Shown in pieces: positions 55,717 through 64,000 of a DNA stretch of 64,000 nt. Each line of letters begins with the position of its first letter. Position 1 is the first letter of the stretch. The notes under the pieces were generated by a model, which ran no database searches, was not told the origin of the DNA, and saw nothing but the letters and a program-made list of their open reading frames with translations. The DNA is from Ascaphus truei (lineage: Eukaryota > Chordata > Amphibia > Anura > Ascaphidae), in the NCBI GenBank assembly GCA_036426205.1, contig CM071570.1, positions 2,144,678 to 2,208,677 on the forward strand. Reading direction: 5' to 3'. The translations under genes were made by a program, and so were the position numbers.

Positions 55717-56917
55717 ATGCCAAGGAGGAAAGACATCAGCAATGATCTTAGAGAAGCAATTGTTGTTGCCCATCAATGGGAAGGGTTATAAGGCCATTTC
55801 CAAACAATTTAAAGTCCATCATTCTCCAGTGAGAAAGATTATTCAAAAGTGGAAAACATTCAAGACAGTTGCCAATCTTCCCAGGAGTGGACGTCCCAGC
55901 AAATTCACCCCAAGGTCAGACCGTGCAATGCTCAGAGAAATTGCAAAAAAGCCAAGAGTTACATCTCAGACTCTACAGGCCTCAGTTAGCATGTTAAATG
56001 TTAAAGTTCATGACAGTACAATTAGAAAAAAACTGAACAAGTATGGTTTGTTTGGAAGGGTTGCTATTTGGGGTAAAGCGAAGACAAACCCCACCAGATG
56101 GTTTGAGCAGGGAGTTACAACCTTAATTTTATCATGTTATTCACACTTTATATTGCACAATTGTTTATTTGGTATATATATCACGTTTTGAAGTTTTAGC
56201 GCCTGTTTCTACGCCATCACTCTGTCGCATTGGTTTGGAAGGGTTGCCAGGAGAAAGCCTCTTCTCTTTAAAAAGAACATGGCAGCACGGCTTAGGTTGC
56301 AAAGTTGCATCTGAACAAACCCCAAGACTTCTGGAACAATGTCCTTTGGACAGACGAGACCAAAGTGGAGATGTTTGGCCATAATGCATAGCGCCACGTT
56401 TGGGGAAAACCAAACACAGCATATCAGCACAAACCTCATACCAACTGTCCAGCACGGTGGTGGAGGGTTGATGATTTGGACTTGTTTTGCAGCCACAGGA
56501 CCTGGGAACCTTGCAGTCATTGAGTCGACCATGAACTCCTCTGTATACCAAAGTATTCTAGAGTCAAATGTGAGGCCATCTGTCCGACAGCTAAAGCTTG
56601 GCCAAAATTGGGCCATGCAACAGGACAATGATCCCAAGCACACCAACAAATCTACAACAGAATGGCTGAAAAAGAAAAGAATCAAGGTGTTGCAATGACC
56701 CAGTCAAATTTCAGACTTCAACCCAATTGAAATGCTGTGGCAGGACCTTAAGAGAGCTGTGCATAAACAAATACCCACAAACCTCAATGAACTGAAGCAA
56801 CGTTGTAAAGAAGAGTGGGCCAAAATTCCTACACAACAATGTGAGAGACTGATAAAGTCATACAGAAAACGATTACTTCAAGTTATTGCTGCTAAAAGTG
56901 GTTCTACAAGCTATTGA
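55717..56917 (+). pseudogene. Tc1-like transposase pseudogene
   Basis: The intact gene would encode a DDE transposase with an N-terminal paired-like DNA-binding domain. It starts MPRRKDISNDLREAIVVAHQ, then shifts frame at about 55780. The second helix-turn-helix region is visible as VANLPRSGRPSKFTPRSD. Catalytic residues can still be found: Asp in WTDET, Asp in QQDNDPKHT, and Glu in NPIEMLWQ, with 34 codons between the last two (DD34E). Defects seen: the shift near 55780, a 169-base insertion at 56065, a shift near 56300, a TAG near 56390, a further shift near 56450, and a TGA near 56697. The end is SGSTSY and a stop. It is clearly dead. Confidence 0.9.
56065..56233. mobile_element. 169-base insertion within the transposase pseudogene
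   Basis: Flanked by identical TTTGGAAGGGTTGC at 56051-56064 and 56234-56247, a 14-base duplication suggesting LINE-mediated retroposition. The insert has TTGCACAATTGTTTATTTGG and TATATATCACG words and no open frame. It is younger than the Tc1 copy. Confidence 0.85.
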
Positions 56918-57137
56918 ATCATAAGGTGTACTTAGTTTTTCACACATGGCTTATCCATTTTGGCTTTATTTTTGTTAAATAAATCATGACACGGTGTAAT
57001 ATGTAATGTGTTGTTGTTCATCTGAGGTTGTATTTACCTAATTTTATGACCTGCTACGGAACAGATGATTGTTATTATGTCCTGATATGTAAAACCATAG
57101 AATTCAAAGAGGGTGTTCTTTCTTTTTCACATGACTG

Positions 57138-57676
57138 TGTGTGCGTATATATATATCTGACACAAACAAAGAGTAGCGCTAATAAGTGTGAGTGTTAATG
57201 AGTGATTAGGAATTAGTGTTGGAACATTATGCCTCAAGGTCTGGGGAGCGCAGGTTCAATATGCAATAAAGAAAAAATATAACATAGTGCAAATAAAGTT
57301 CATAACTTGAATGTGTTCTTAAAAACTCTGTCAAGTGGAGACTCACGTGTTATCAATCTAAATAAGGCGTTTCAGAGATCAGTGGCATTAGGCTTGACTC
57401 TGGTATGTGAATGCTGGAACTTCAATCAGATGTGATAGCATGCGGTGTCACTCAGGAAGATTTCACCAATCAGGATAAAGAGAAAAAGACATCCATAGCG
57501 TAATCCAATACATAATTTTTTTTATAGAAACAGTTTAAAATTCAACACTTACACAGTGTCATAAGGAATCAGACACATAATAAAGTGATGTCATCAGGTA
57601 GGTTACTCCCCGCTGTCTCCGTCGCAGACCTCTCCGTCTCAGCTCAGCACATCCAAATTGGGTCGTGTGTCGAGCA
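57138..57676. other. No gene seen; retroposon-like sequence
   Basis: AT-rich, with CAATAAAGAAAA and CAAATAAAG words and a TTTATAGAAACAG stretch. It resembles the 61867-62474 insert in general make-up, but I could not align the two. Confidence 0.35.
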
Positions 57677-58690
57677 TTATGGTCAGGCTTTGGGTTAGGT
57701 GCATGGAAAGCTTGCTTGGTTGGTGGGCAGGGGTGGGAACATTATGGTCAGGCTATGGGTTATGTGCATTGAGAGCTTGCTTGGTTGGTGGGCAGGGGTG
57801 GGAACATTATGGTCAGGCTTTGGGTTAGATGCATTGAGAGCTTGCTTGGTTTGTGGGCAGGGGTGGGAACATTATGGTCAGGCTTTGGGTTAGGTGCATG
57901 GAGAGCTTGCTTGGTTGGTGGGCAGGGGTGGGAACATTATGGTCAGGCTTTGGGTTAGGTGCATTGAGAGCTTGCTTGGTTGGTGGGCAGGGGGGGGACA
58001 TTATGGTCAGGTGTTGGGTTAGGGCATGGAGAGCTTTGCTGGTTGTGGGCAGGGGTGGGACATTATGGTCAGGCTTTGGGTTAGGTGCATTGAGAGCTTG
58101 CTTGGTTGGTGGGCAGGGGTGGGGACATTATGGTCAGGCTTTGGGTTAGTGATTGAGAGCTTGCTGGTGGTGGGGCAGGGGTGGGGACATTATGGTCAGG
58201 CTTGGGTGAGTGGCATTTGGAGAGCTGCTGTTGCGGGGCAGGGGTGGGGACATTATGGTCAGGCTTTGGGTTAGGTGCATTGAGAGCTTGCTTGGTTGGT
58301 GGGCAGGGGTGTGGGACATTATGGTCAGGGCGTTGGGTTAGTGCATTGAGAGCCTTTGCTTTGTTTGGTGGGCAAGGGTGGGACATTATGGTCAGGCTTT
58401 GGGTTAGGTGCATGAGAGCTTGCTTGTTTGGTGGCGGGGTGGGGACATTATGTCAGGCTTGGGTTAGGTGCATTGAGAAGCTTGCTTGGTGGTGGGCAGG
58501 GGTGGGGACATTATGGTCAGGCTTGGGTTAGTGCATTGAGAGCTTGCTTGGTTGGTGGCAGGGTGGGACATTATGGTCAGGCTTTGGGTTAGGTGCATTG
58601 AGAGCTTGCTTGGTTGGTGGGCAGGGGTGGGGACATTATGGTCAGGCTTTGGGTTAGGTGCATTGAGAGCTTGCTTGGTTGGTGGGCTGG
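57677..58690. repeat. 65-base minisatellite
   Basis: About 16 copies of GGTCAGGCTTTGGGTTAGGT, GCATTGAGAGCTTGCTTGG, TTGGTGGGCAGGGGTGGGGA and CATTAT. Outer copies are regular, while inner copies (about 58000-58560) have indels. Plus frames across it are artefacts. Confidence 0.95.
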
Positions 58691-59999
58691 GGTCGGGGTC
58701 ATGTCTCTGGATTTAGTCTTGTCAGTGGTATGGTGATGGGTCCAACAGTGGAGGTGATTGGATCGGTGAGTGACTTAGTAGGGGCTTTAAGAAGGTTTAG
58801 GAAGTGGTAAGGGTATGGGACATCATGGGGCGCTGGGGAGGGTGGGGTGAGAGAGTAATGTAACAAAAGAAGGGTTTCTTATTACATACCGAGCAAGTTT
58901 CTTACTTGATTTTGATTTTCAGTTGCCGCTGACGCAGTTTGGGAGGGTTACCCGGCCTCAGGCCCGACTAGTTAAAGGTGGAAAAGGTGACACACACACA
59001 ACCTGGATCCCAATATTTCATTACTCTTTTGTTAATGTTTCTAGTCGCCCCACGTGTCCCACCCTCCTCCTCCTCCTAGCCACATTTCTTCTTCACTCCA
59101 TCCACTTTTGCCTGTGCCGGTTGACTGCATCACTATTTACATACCTCTATCTTAGCTACTTCTGCACTGCCCAGTAAAACGCACACCCACAAACCCTCTA
59201 CTCGCCTCCTCTTTCTCCTCCTACTCCTTCCTGCTAGGGATATCTTTCCTAGTTCTGGCCATATACACACCTGCTCTCGCCCATGTCTCGCTACCTCCTC
59301 CCCCATCTCTACCAAAGGTGTTAACCAATCTTCTCCTTCTACCACATTCCCCCTCGACCCCGGTCCCTTACACCTTCAGATCTCTTACTGCTGTCTTAGT
59401 TAGAAATACCCAATGCTACGTCCAGTGTGACAGAAAATATACAGTAAAATACGTCGGTGATTCTCATAAGTGTATAAGATTAAAAAAATGTTCACTTGTT
59501 TTTTTAAATCTTTGTGGTGCCGTTGATCTGTAGAGACTCCCTCGCCGCCGCGGGGCTGCTCAGAGGTTCTTGCATTCTGCCTTGCGTGGCTCCCATTGGA
59601 GGGAGTATCCGTGATGTCATGGTGTGGGTGGGGCTTGTGGCGGGGGGACTGCCGACATATACTGGCACTTATTGAGAAGTGTAATACTCGTTGACAAAGG
59701 GCAGGGAGCACGAAACGCGTCGGACCACCTCTCTCAGCCCTATGGTTTGCAAGATCCAAAGTAAAGAAATCTTTGTTATTCACATGGTGATCCGGCCACC
59801 GTCGTGTTCCTTTGCTTCATATTCCACATGCTGTGCACGGCCTGCACATCCCTCCAAGGGCACAGCCTTAAGTGCAGTTTGCAGGGGCCTTCGCCACTTC
59901 CCCAGCACTTCATTTATGTGCCTTTGGGAAGCGCGCGGGCCTCTGTAAACCCTGCGCAGTGGGGGGGGGAGGTAACCTCCGCGCCCCCAGTTTGCGCAC
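58691..59999. other. No gene assigned; possible LINE upstream part
   Basis: 59040-59390 is pyrimidine-rich on the plus strand (CACCCTCCTCCTCCTCCTAG), as in the 5' parts of L2-type LINEs, but no protein motif was found. A CACGAAACGCGTCGG motif lies at 59720. Confidence 0.35.
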
Positions 60000-60215
60000 C
60001 GCTGTTCTACACTCTCTTGGTATCCGCAACCAAGCTCTATCCTGGTTCTCATTTCCTGTCTCTGTTGCTCACTTGGTCTTTGTCTCCCCTCTGTTGGTGT
60101 ACCTCGGGGCTCTGTTCTGGGACCTCTCCTCCTCTCTCTACACACTATCACTTGGTGACCTCGTCAACTCTTTTGACCTTGGGTATCCTCTCTATGCAGA
60201 ATATTTATCATTATA
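60000..60215 (+). mobile_element. L2-type LINE reverse transcriptase fragment
   Basis: Contains GVPRGSVLGPLL (about 60097-60132), the reverse transcriptase GVPQGS-x-LGPLLF signature. After a one-base shift it reads SLYTLSLGDLVNSF and ends near the position of the Y-A-D-D box (YPLYAE), where the fragment is cut. Assignment to L2 rather than CR1 is from memory of similar amphibian copies. Confidence 0.7.
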
Positions 60216-60966
60216 CAGCAACATAGGAAAGGGTTCTTTACAGTAAGGGCAGTTAAAATGTGGAATTCATTACCCATGGAGACTGTGATGGCAGATACAA
60301 TAGATTTGTTCAAAAATAGGTTGAACATCTTTTTAGATAGGAAATGTATACAGGGATATACCAAATCAGTATACATGGGAAGGATGCTGATCCAGGGATT
60401 AATCTGATTGCCAATTCTTGGAGTCAGGAAGGAATTTATTTTCCCCTTATGAGATAACATTGGATGATACTGCACCGACACACTTTATTCGAGCAAATAC
60501 CCAGTATGTACCTGGCAGATACCTGGAATGCGCCGCTCCTCACCTCTGACAAGCCCCGTTGTGTTTGCCTTCCCAGCCTGGGTTCATGCCTGGCTGACGG
60601 GCGGCTGATCTGTTAAATGTTAATGATTAGGATTTAATAGGCTGCAATGCTTCGCGTGTCTACCAGATGGCATAAATTCATGAATTGTAATGCAGTATAT
60701 ATATATATATACTGTGCAGTATTGCAGCCAGCGGGAATAAAATGCTTCAATCCCTGCCTGGAAAATACCTCAATGCACTCGGGCAGAAAACAGTCACAAA
60801 CCTCAATACACCCGGATATACCCGAATTCGTGGGACTAGCCGAGCTCGAATAAAGTGTGTCGCCAGTGTATAACACTGGGGTTTTTTGTTTGCCTTCCTC
60901 TGGATCAATAAGGAAGTATAGATATAGGATAAAGTATCTGTTGTCTAAATTTAGCATAGGTTGAAC
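60216..60966 (+). mobile_element. LINE-type 3' fragment, second copy, interrupted
   Basis: 60216-60463 and 60880-60966 together match 11256-11575: FFTVRAVKMWNSLPMETVMA, DLFKNRLNIFLD, then CTGGATCAATAAG, and GTCTAAATTTAGCATAGG. It is split by the MITE at 60464-60869. Confidence 0.75.
60464..60869. mobile_element. MITE inserted in the LINE fragment
   Basis: The inner ends CGACACACTTTATTCGAGC (about 60477-60495) and GCTCGAATAAAGTGTGTCG (about 60844-60862) are exact complements. Flanks ATAACATTGG (60454-60463) and ATAACACTGG (60870-60879) may be a target duplication, though the uninterrupted copy does not show this string. The outer end resembles CACTGGCGACAC. No coding capacity; contains a short TA run. 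Confidence 0.75.
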
Positions 60967-61190
60967 AGAAATCCCCAAAATCCGCAGCACTCTCTGGTTA
61001 GTATCAAAAGTAAAAAAAGTGTAATTTATATCACAAGCATCAGGGGTACATACAGGACGGGACGGGCGACGTTACGGACCTCCCGCGCCTTTATCAAGCT
61101 CCTAAATAAATACACTTTTATAAATGACCCTTTTTTACTTTTCATACTAACCAGCGAGTGCTGTGGGTTTTTAGGATTTCTGTTGCATCT
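60966..61190. repeat. Inverted repeat with about 65-base arms
   Basis: CAGAAATCCCCAAAATCCGC, AGCACTCTCTGGTTAGTATC and AAAAGTAAAAAAAGTG pair with TTTTACTTTTCATACTAACC, AGCGAGTGCTGTGGG and TTTTAGGATTTCTG. The centre (about 90 bases) is CpG-containing and includes TTTATCAAGCTCC. Confidence 0.75.
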
Positions 61191-61304
61191 ATTTTTATTG
61201 CTGGATGGTGATCCTGGCTGCACGGCAAGCAGCCTGACTACTAAGAAAAGTGACGAGTGCCATGAACATTCTGTGTTTTGTATATGTATATATGTGTGTG
61301 TGTA

Positions 61305-61339
<35 letters not shown>

Positions 61340-61647
61340 TTTTATCTGTTTGCCTCCTGGCTATATCCTTGTGGATGGTGCTCCGCCGCTTAAATGTAAT
61401 ATGTCTAAAACTGCGCTCCTTCTGCTGAAATAATATTGTCACTTTCTCCCAGAACAGTCCCGTTCATCCCCTCCTTAAATCCTTCTCCTGGCTTCCCATC
61501 ACGTTTTTTATATCGCCCACAAAGTTCTCCTCCTTACCTTCACGGCTCTCCCCTCATCTGCTCCTCCCTACATATCAGCTTTGATCTCTCGTCATACCCC
61601 TGTTTGTCTCCTGCGCTCTGCTCATAACGGTCTCCTTTTATTTCAAC

Positions 61648-61690
<43 letters not shown>

Positions 61691-61852
61691 TTAAACCTTT
61701 CCCACCACTGCCCCGTTACCTGTACACCGAGCACCTTCCCTCCCCACCTTCACGACAAACCTTACAACTCGCCTCTTAAATGAAGCATTTCAATAACCAG
61801 GACTCCTGGGTACAGTCCCACACCCACACTCTCTCCTACCTACCATGGTGGC
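61340..61852 (+). mobile_element. L2-type LINE ORF2 C-terminal fragment, left part
   Basis: One frame (about 61513-61640) reads IAHKVLLLTFTALPSSAPPY, ISALISRHTPVCLLRSAHN, matching the K-V-L-L-L-T-x-K-A-L-H, A-P-P-Y and L-R-S pattern near the C-terminus of L2-type LINE proteins. The upstream part has WMVLRRLN. A CT run (61648-61688) replaces part of the gene. It is broken at 61866 by a retroposed insertion and continues at 62489. Confidence 0.75.
61648..61688. repeat. CT microsatellite
   Basis: About 20 uninterrupted CT dinucleotides inside the LINE fragment. Confidence 0.95.
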
Positions 61853-61866
61853 AAAGCACTGCCAGC

Positions 61867-62474
61867 TCAAAACATCCAGGGGGAGCATAAGGGAAGATAA
61901 GAGAACAAAATATATATATATAAGTGCAGACGTTATGTGATAAGATGAGTATTTCAGCAGTGTCTTGGCTCGTATGGCTATTCTACTCACAGGAGCAAGG
62001 TATATTCAAAGCAGTTGGCAAATTGGGTTGCCACCCTTGAAGATGTCTATGATCTGCGCCCCCCAGGCGATACTCCGTCAGCGGTATGTGTATAAGGAGA
62101 GGGAAAGACTACATAGTGCGATCAGTATGAAAAAAGTTTATATGTAGAAAACACAATAAAAATGCGCACTTACAATTTGCACAAAGATAAAAAGCATGTA
62201 TCACATAATGTGAATGGAGGGTGTCCTGAAACAGCTCACCGCCTCCTTCTGGTCAGTCTGCTGGCTTCCGCGGCTCTGTGTCCTGGACCGGAGCTTCATT
62301 CTGCGCGCCCGTCTGCAAGGTGTGACGTCACTGCATTCAGAGCTGGTTCTACGGATCCTCTCCAAGACCAAAATTGGTCCGCAGGTAAACTCTACGCGTT
62401 TCGCCCAGCTACCAAACTGTTTCTCGGCTTCGTCAGGAGTATGTTGTGTGTTCTAATGGTGGCTATTTAAAAAA
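61867..62474 (+). mobile_element. 608-base retroposon with 14-base target duplication
   Basis: Flanked by AAAGCACTGCCAGC at 61853-61866 and 62475-62488, and ends in an A run on the plus strand. Contains GTGTATAAGGAGAGGGAAAG and a CpG-rich part; its minus strand holds CCTGACGAAGCCGAGAAACA, then GGGCGAAACGCGTAGAG. No open frame matches a known protein. It lies inside an L2-type LINE, so it is younger. Confidence 0.85.
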
Positions 62475-62488
62475 AAAGCACTGCCAGC

Positions 62489-62690
62489 GACAGCACTTAC
62501 TCCCTCACCTGCTGGTTCTGTAACTCTCCCAACATGCCACTTAGATTGCAAGCTCTCCGGGGCAGGGGTTTCCTTTCATACTGTCTGACTTTGCTTGCTG
62601 CCTTTATTGTATTTTAATGTCCTGGTTTGTCTCTTTTGTAAAGCGCTGAGTACGCTGTGTGTTCTATATAACTAAACAAATGCATACAAC
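62489..62690 (+). mobile_element. L2-type LINE 3' end, right part
   Basis: Continues the fragment interrupted at 61866: CTTAGATTGCAAGCTCTCCG, GGGCAGGGGTTTCC, TTGTAAAGCGCTGAGTACGC and TCTATATAACTAAAC, the typical L2-like 3'UTR and tail. Confidence 0.7.
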
Positions 62691-63149
62691 TGGGTTTAAA
62701 TGAATCTGCAGCTACACACGCACACACGCCCGCTCACACGCGCACACACGTGTGCTTCCAAGGGAATTCCAGGCAGGCCGGCAGGAGAGGGAATTAGTGC
62801 AGCTTTCCCTAATCCGTTACACACGGGTCTCTGCTATTTTTGGACATTTGGGTAGAATGAGTCCAAGCCTCACATTTACCAACACAAGAGATATCGCTGC
62901 GCTTTCAGATTACACAAGGACAGTATCAAAGGAGGCGCTGTGTGTGTGTGTAAGGCACTGGTCTCTGAAGTGGTTGCCCCTGATGTGAGACTGAAAGCGA
63001 AGCTGTGTGTGACCTGCACATTAGATAGGAACCCCTCCTGGGAAGTGGTCAGTAGTGAATGTGCAATACACAGAGCCATGTACACTGTGATTAGGGGAAG
63101 GGAGACTTCACCAGCAGCAAAGGCTTCTTTATAGTAAGAGCAGTGAAAC
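62691..63149. other. No gene seen
   Basis: Contains an ACACGC simple repeat (about 62713-62750) and otherwise unassigned sequence. Confidence 0.5.
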
Positions 63150-63478
63150 CCTGCGTGTGTTACCCCCTGCGTGTGTTACCCCCTGCGTGTGTTACCCCCT
63201 GCGTGTGTTACCCCCTGCGTGTGTTACCCCCTGCGTGTGTTACCCCCTGCGTGTGTTGCCCCCTGCGTGTGTTGCCCCCTGCGTGTGTTACCCCCTGCGT
63301 GTGTTACCCCCTGCGTGTGTTACCCCCTGCGTTGTTGCCCCTGCGGTGTTTACCCCCATGCGGTGTTACCCCCCCCTGCGTGTGTTACCCCCCTGCGTGT
63401 GTTTACCCCCTGCGTTGTGTTACCCCCCTGCGTGTGTTACCCCCTGCGTTGTTACCCCCCCTGCGTATGTTACCCCCT
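63150..63478. repeat. 16-base minisatellite
   Basis: About 20 copies of CCCTGCGTGTGTTACC. The left part is exact and the right part (after 63330) has added or lost bases. Cys/Val/Pro/Leu plus frames are artefacts. Confidence 0.95.
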
Positions 63479-63554
63479 TCACACTGCAAATTATCTGCTT
63501 TTCTGCCCCATTTGGCATTGAAAAGACTGAGAAAAAGTTGGAACATCCTCTTGA

Positions 63555-64000
63555 ATATGCAGCGCTCAGGTAGTACGTGGTATGCAGAGCGTAAGGTATA
63601 CTTGGAATTGCAGATCGTAAGGCTATAGCGTGTATATGCAGGCTAGTTGATAAGATATGCGACGTGGTATACAGTGATACAGCGCGTAAGGAATACGTGG
63701 ATATGCCAGACGTAAGGGATAGCGTGGATAGGCAGAGCGTAAATACGTGGATATGCGAGAGCCGGTAAGGTATACGTGGATATGCAGCGCGTAAGGAATA
63801 CGTGGATATGCAGCGCGTAAGGTATACGTGGACATGCGGAGCGTAAGGAATACGTGAATATGCAGAGCGTAAGATATACGTGGATATGCAGAGTGTAAGG
63901 AATACGTGGATATGCAGAGCGTAAGGAATACGTGGATATGCAGAGCGTAAGGTATACGTGGATATGCAGAGCGTAAGGTATACGTGGATATGCAGAGCGT
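63555..64000. repeat. 26-base minisatellite, open at the right edge
   Basis: About 16 copies of GGTATACGTGGATATGCAGA plus GCGTAA. The left copies are degenerate, and the last ones (63890-64000) are regular and continue past the window. Confidence 0.95.

Larger units (their letters stand above)
55357..57137 (+). mobile_element. Tc1-like DNA transposon, inactive
   Basis: Terminal inverted repeats of about 80 bases. The left end is CAGACATGTGCAAAAGAAAG plus TACACCCTC; the right end, reversed, is CAGTCATGTGAAAAAGAAAG plus AACACCCTC. Both continue to AGGACATAATAACAATCATC. TA precedes the left end; the right TA is mutated. The body carries a broken transposase gene (55717-56917) and a later insertion. 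Confidence 0.9.

Noticed and set aside
62392..62439. Active hammerhead ribozyme
   Set aside because: CTGACGA and GAAAC flank a hairpin, but there is an extra base at the stem II junction and no third stem with an NUH cleavage site could be found.

Overview
The window is vertebrate nuclear DNA, most likely from a frog with a large, repeat-rich genome. Nothing prokaryotic, viral or organellar is visible. This rests on two clear exons of the DNA methyltransferase gene dnmt3a, and on repeat types I associate with amphibians: tRNA-headed SINEs, L2-type LINE fragments, a Tc1-like transposon, hAT-type foldback elements and an LTR. The species-level inference is from memory of repeat families, not from a search.

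Very little of the window codes for protein. Two segments are well supported. On the minus strand at 32246-32350 lies a 105-base, 35-codon exon ending in the motif VGRPGRKRKH, which I identify as dnmt3a exon 3. On the plus strand at 48107-48181 lies the first coding exon, 25 codons in phase 0, preceded by 5'UTR sequence and a strong splice acceptor; I identify it as dnmt3a exon 2. Successive exons of one gene on opposite strands is the main anomaly: it means either an inversion or a misassembly. A few other open stretches (20645-20815 minus, 28404-28754 plus, 36494-36763 minus) could be exon fragments, but I cannot name them.

Region by region. 1-11.6 kb: a palindromic array of SINE heads, foldback elements, and 33-, 17-, 34/62- and 71-base tandem arrays. 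11.6-20 kb: a 67-base array, a 22-base array, a 17-base array, and two paralogous copies of one segment, one carrying a retroposed insertion and one without it. 20-29 kb: foldback elements and a 71-base array split by a 2.05 kb solo-LTR-like insertion. 29-38 kb: mostly low-repeat sequence holding dnmt3a exon 3. 38-42 kb: a 25-base array, a second LTR copy, SINE heads and a very noisy 27-base array. 44.4-47.7 kb: a 3.3 kb TATA-rich 32-base array ending about 110 bases before the exon 2 acceptor. 49-53 kb: large inverted repeats, a C-rich/CA/G-rich composite and a hAT-type MITE. 55.3-57.1 kb: a dead Tc1-like element. 57.7-58.7 kb: a 65-base array. 60-62.7 kb: L2-type and CR1-like LINE fragments, each interrupted by a younger insertion. 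63.1-64 kb: 16- and 26-base arrays, the last running off the end.

Summing the spans, tandem arrays make up roughly a quarter of the window. Several are clean at the edges and full of single-base indels inside, which suggests residual long-read error. Most long open frames here are artefacts of repeats whose unit length is divisible by three or which lack stops.
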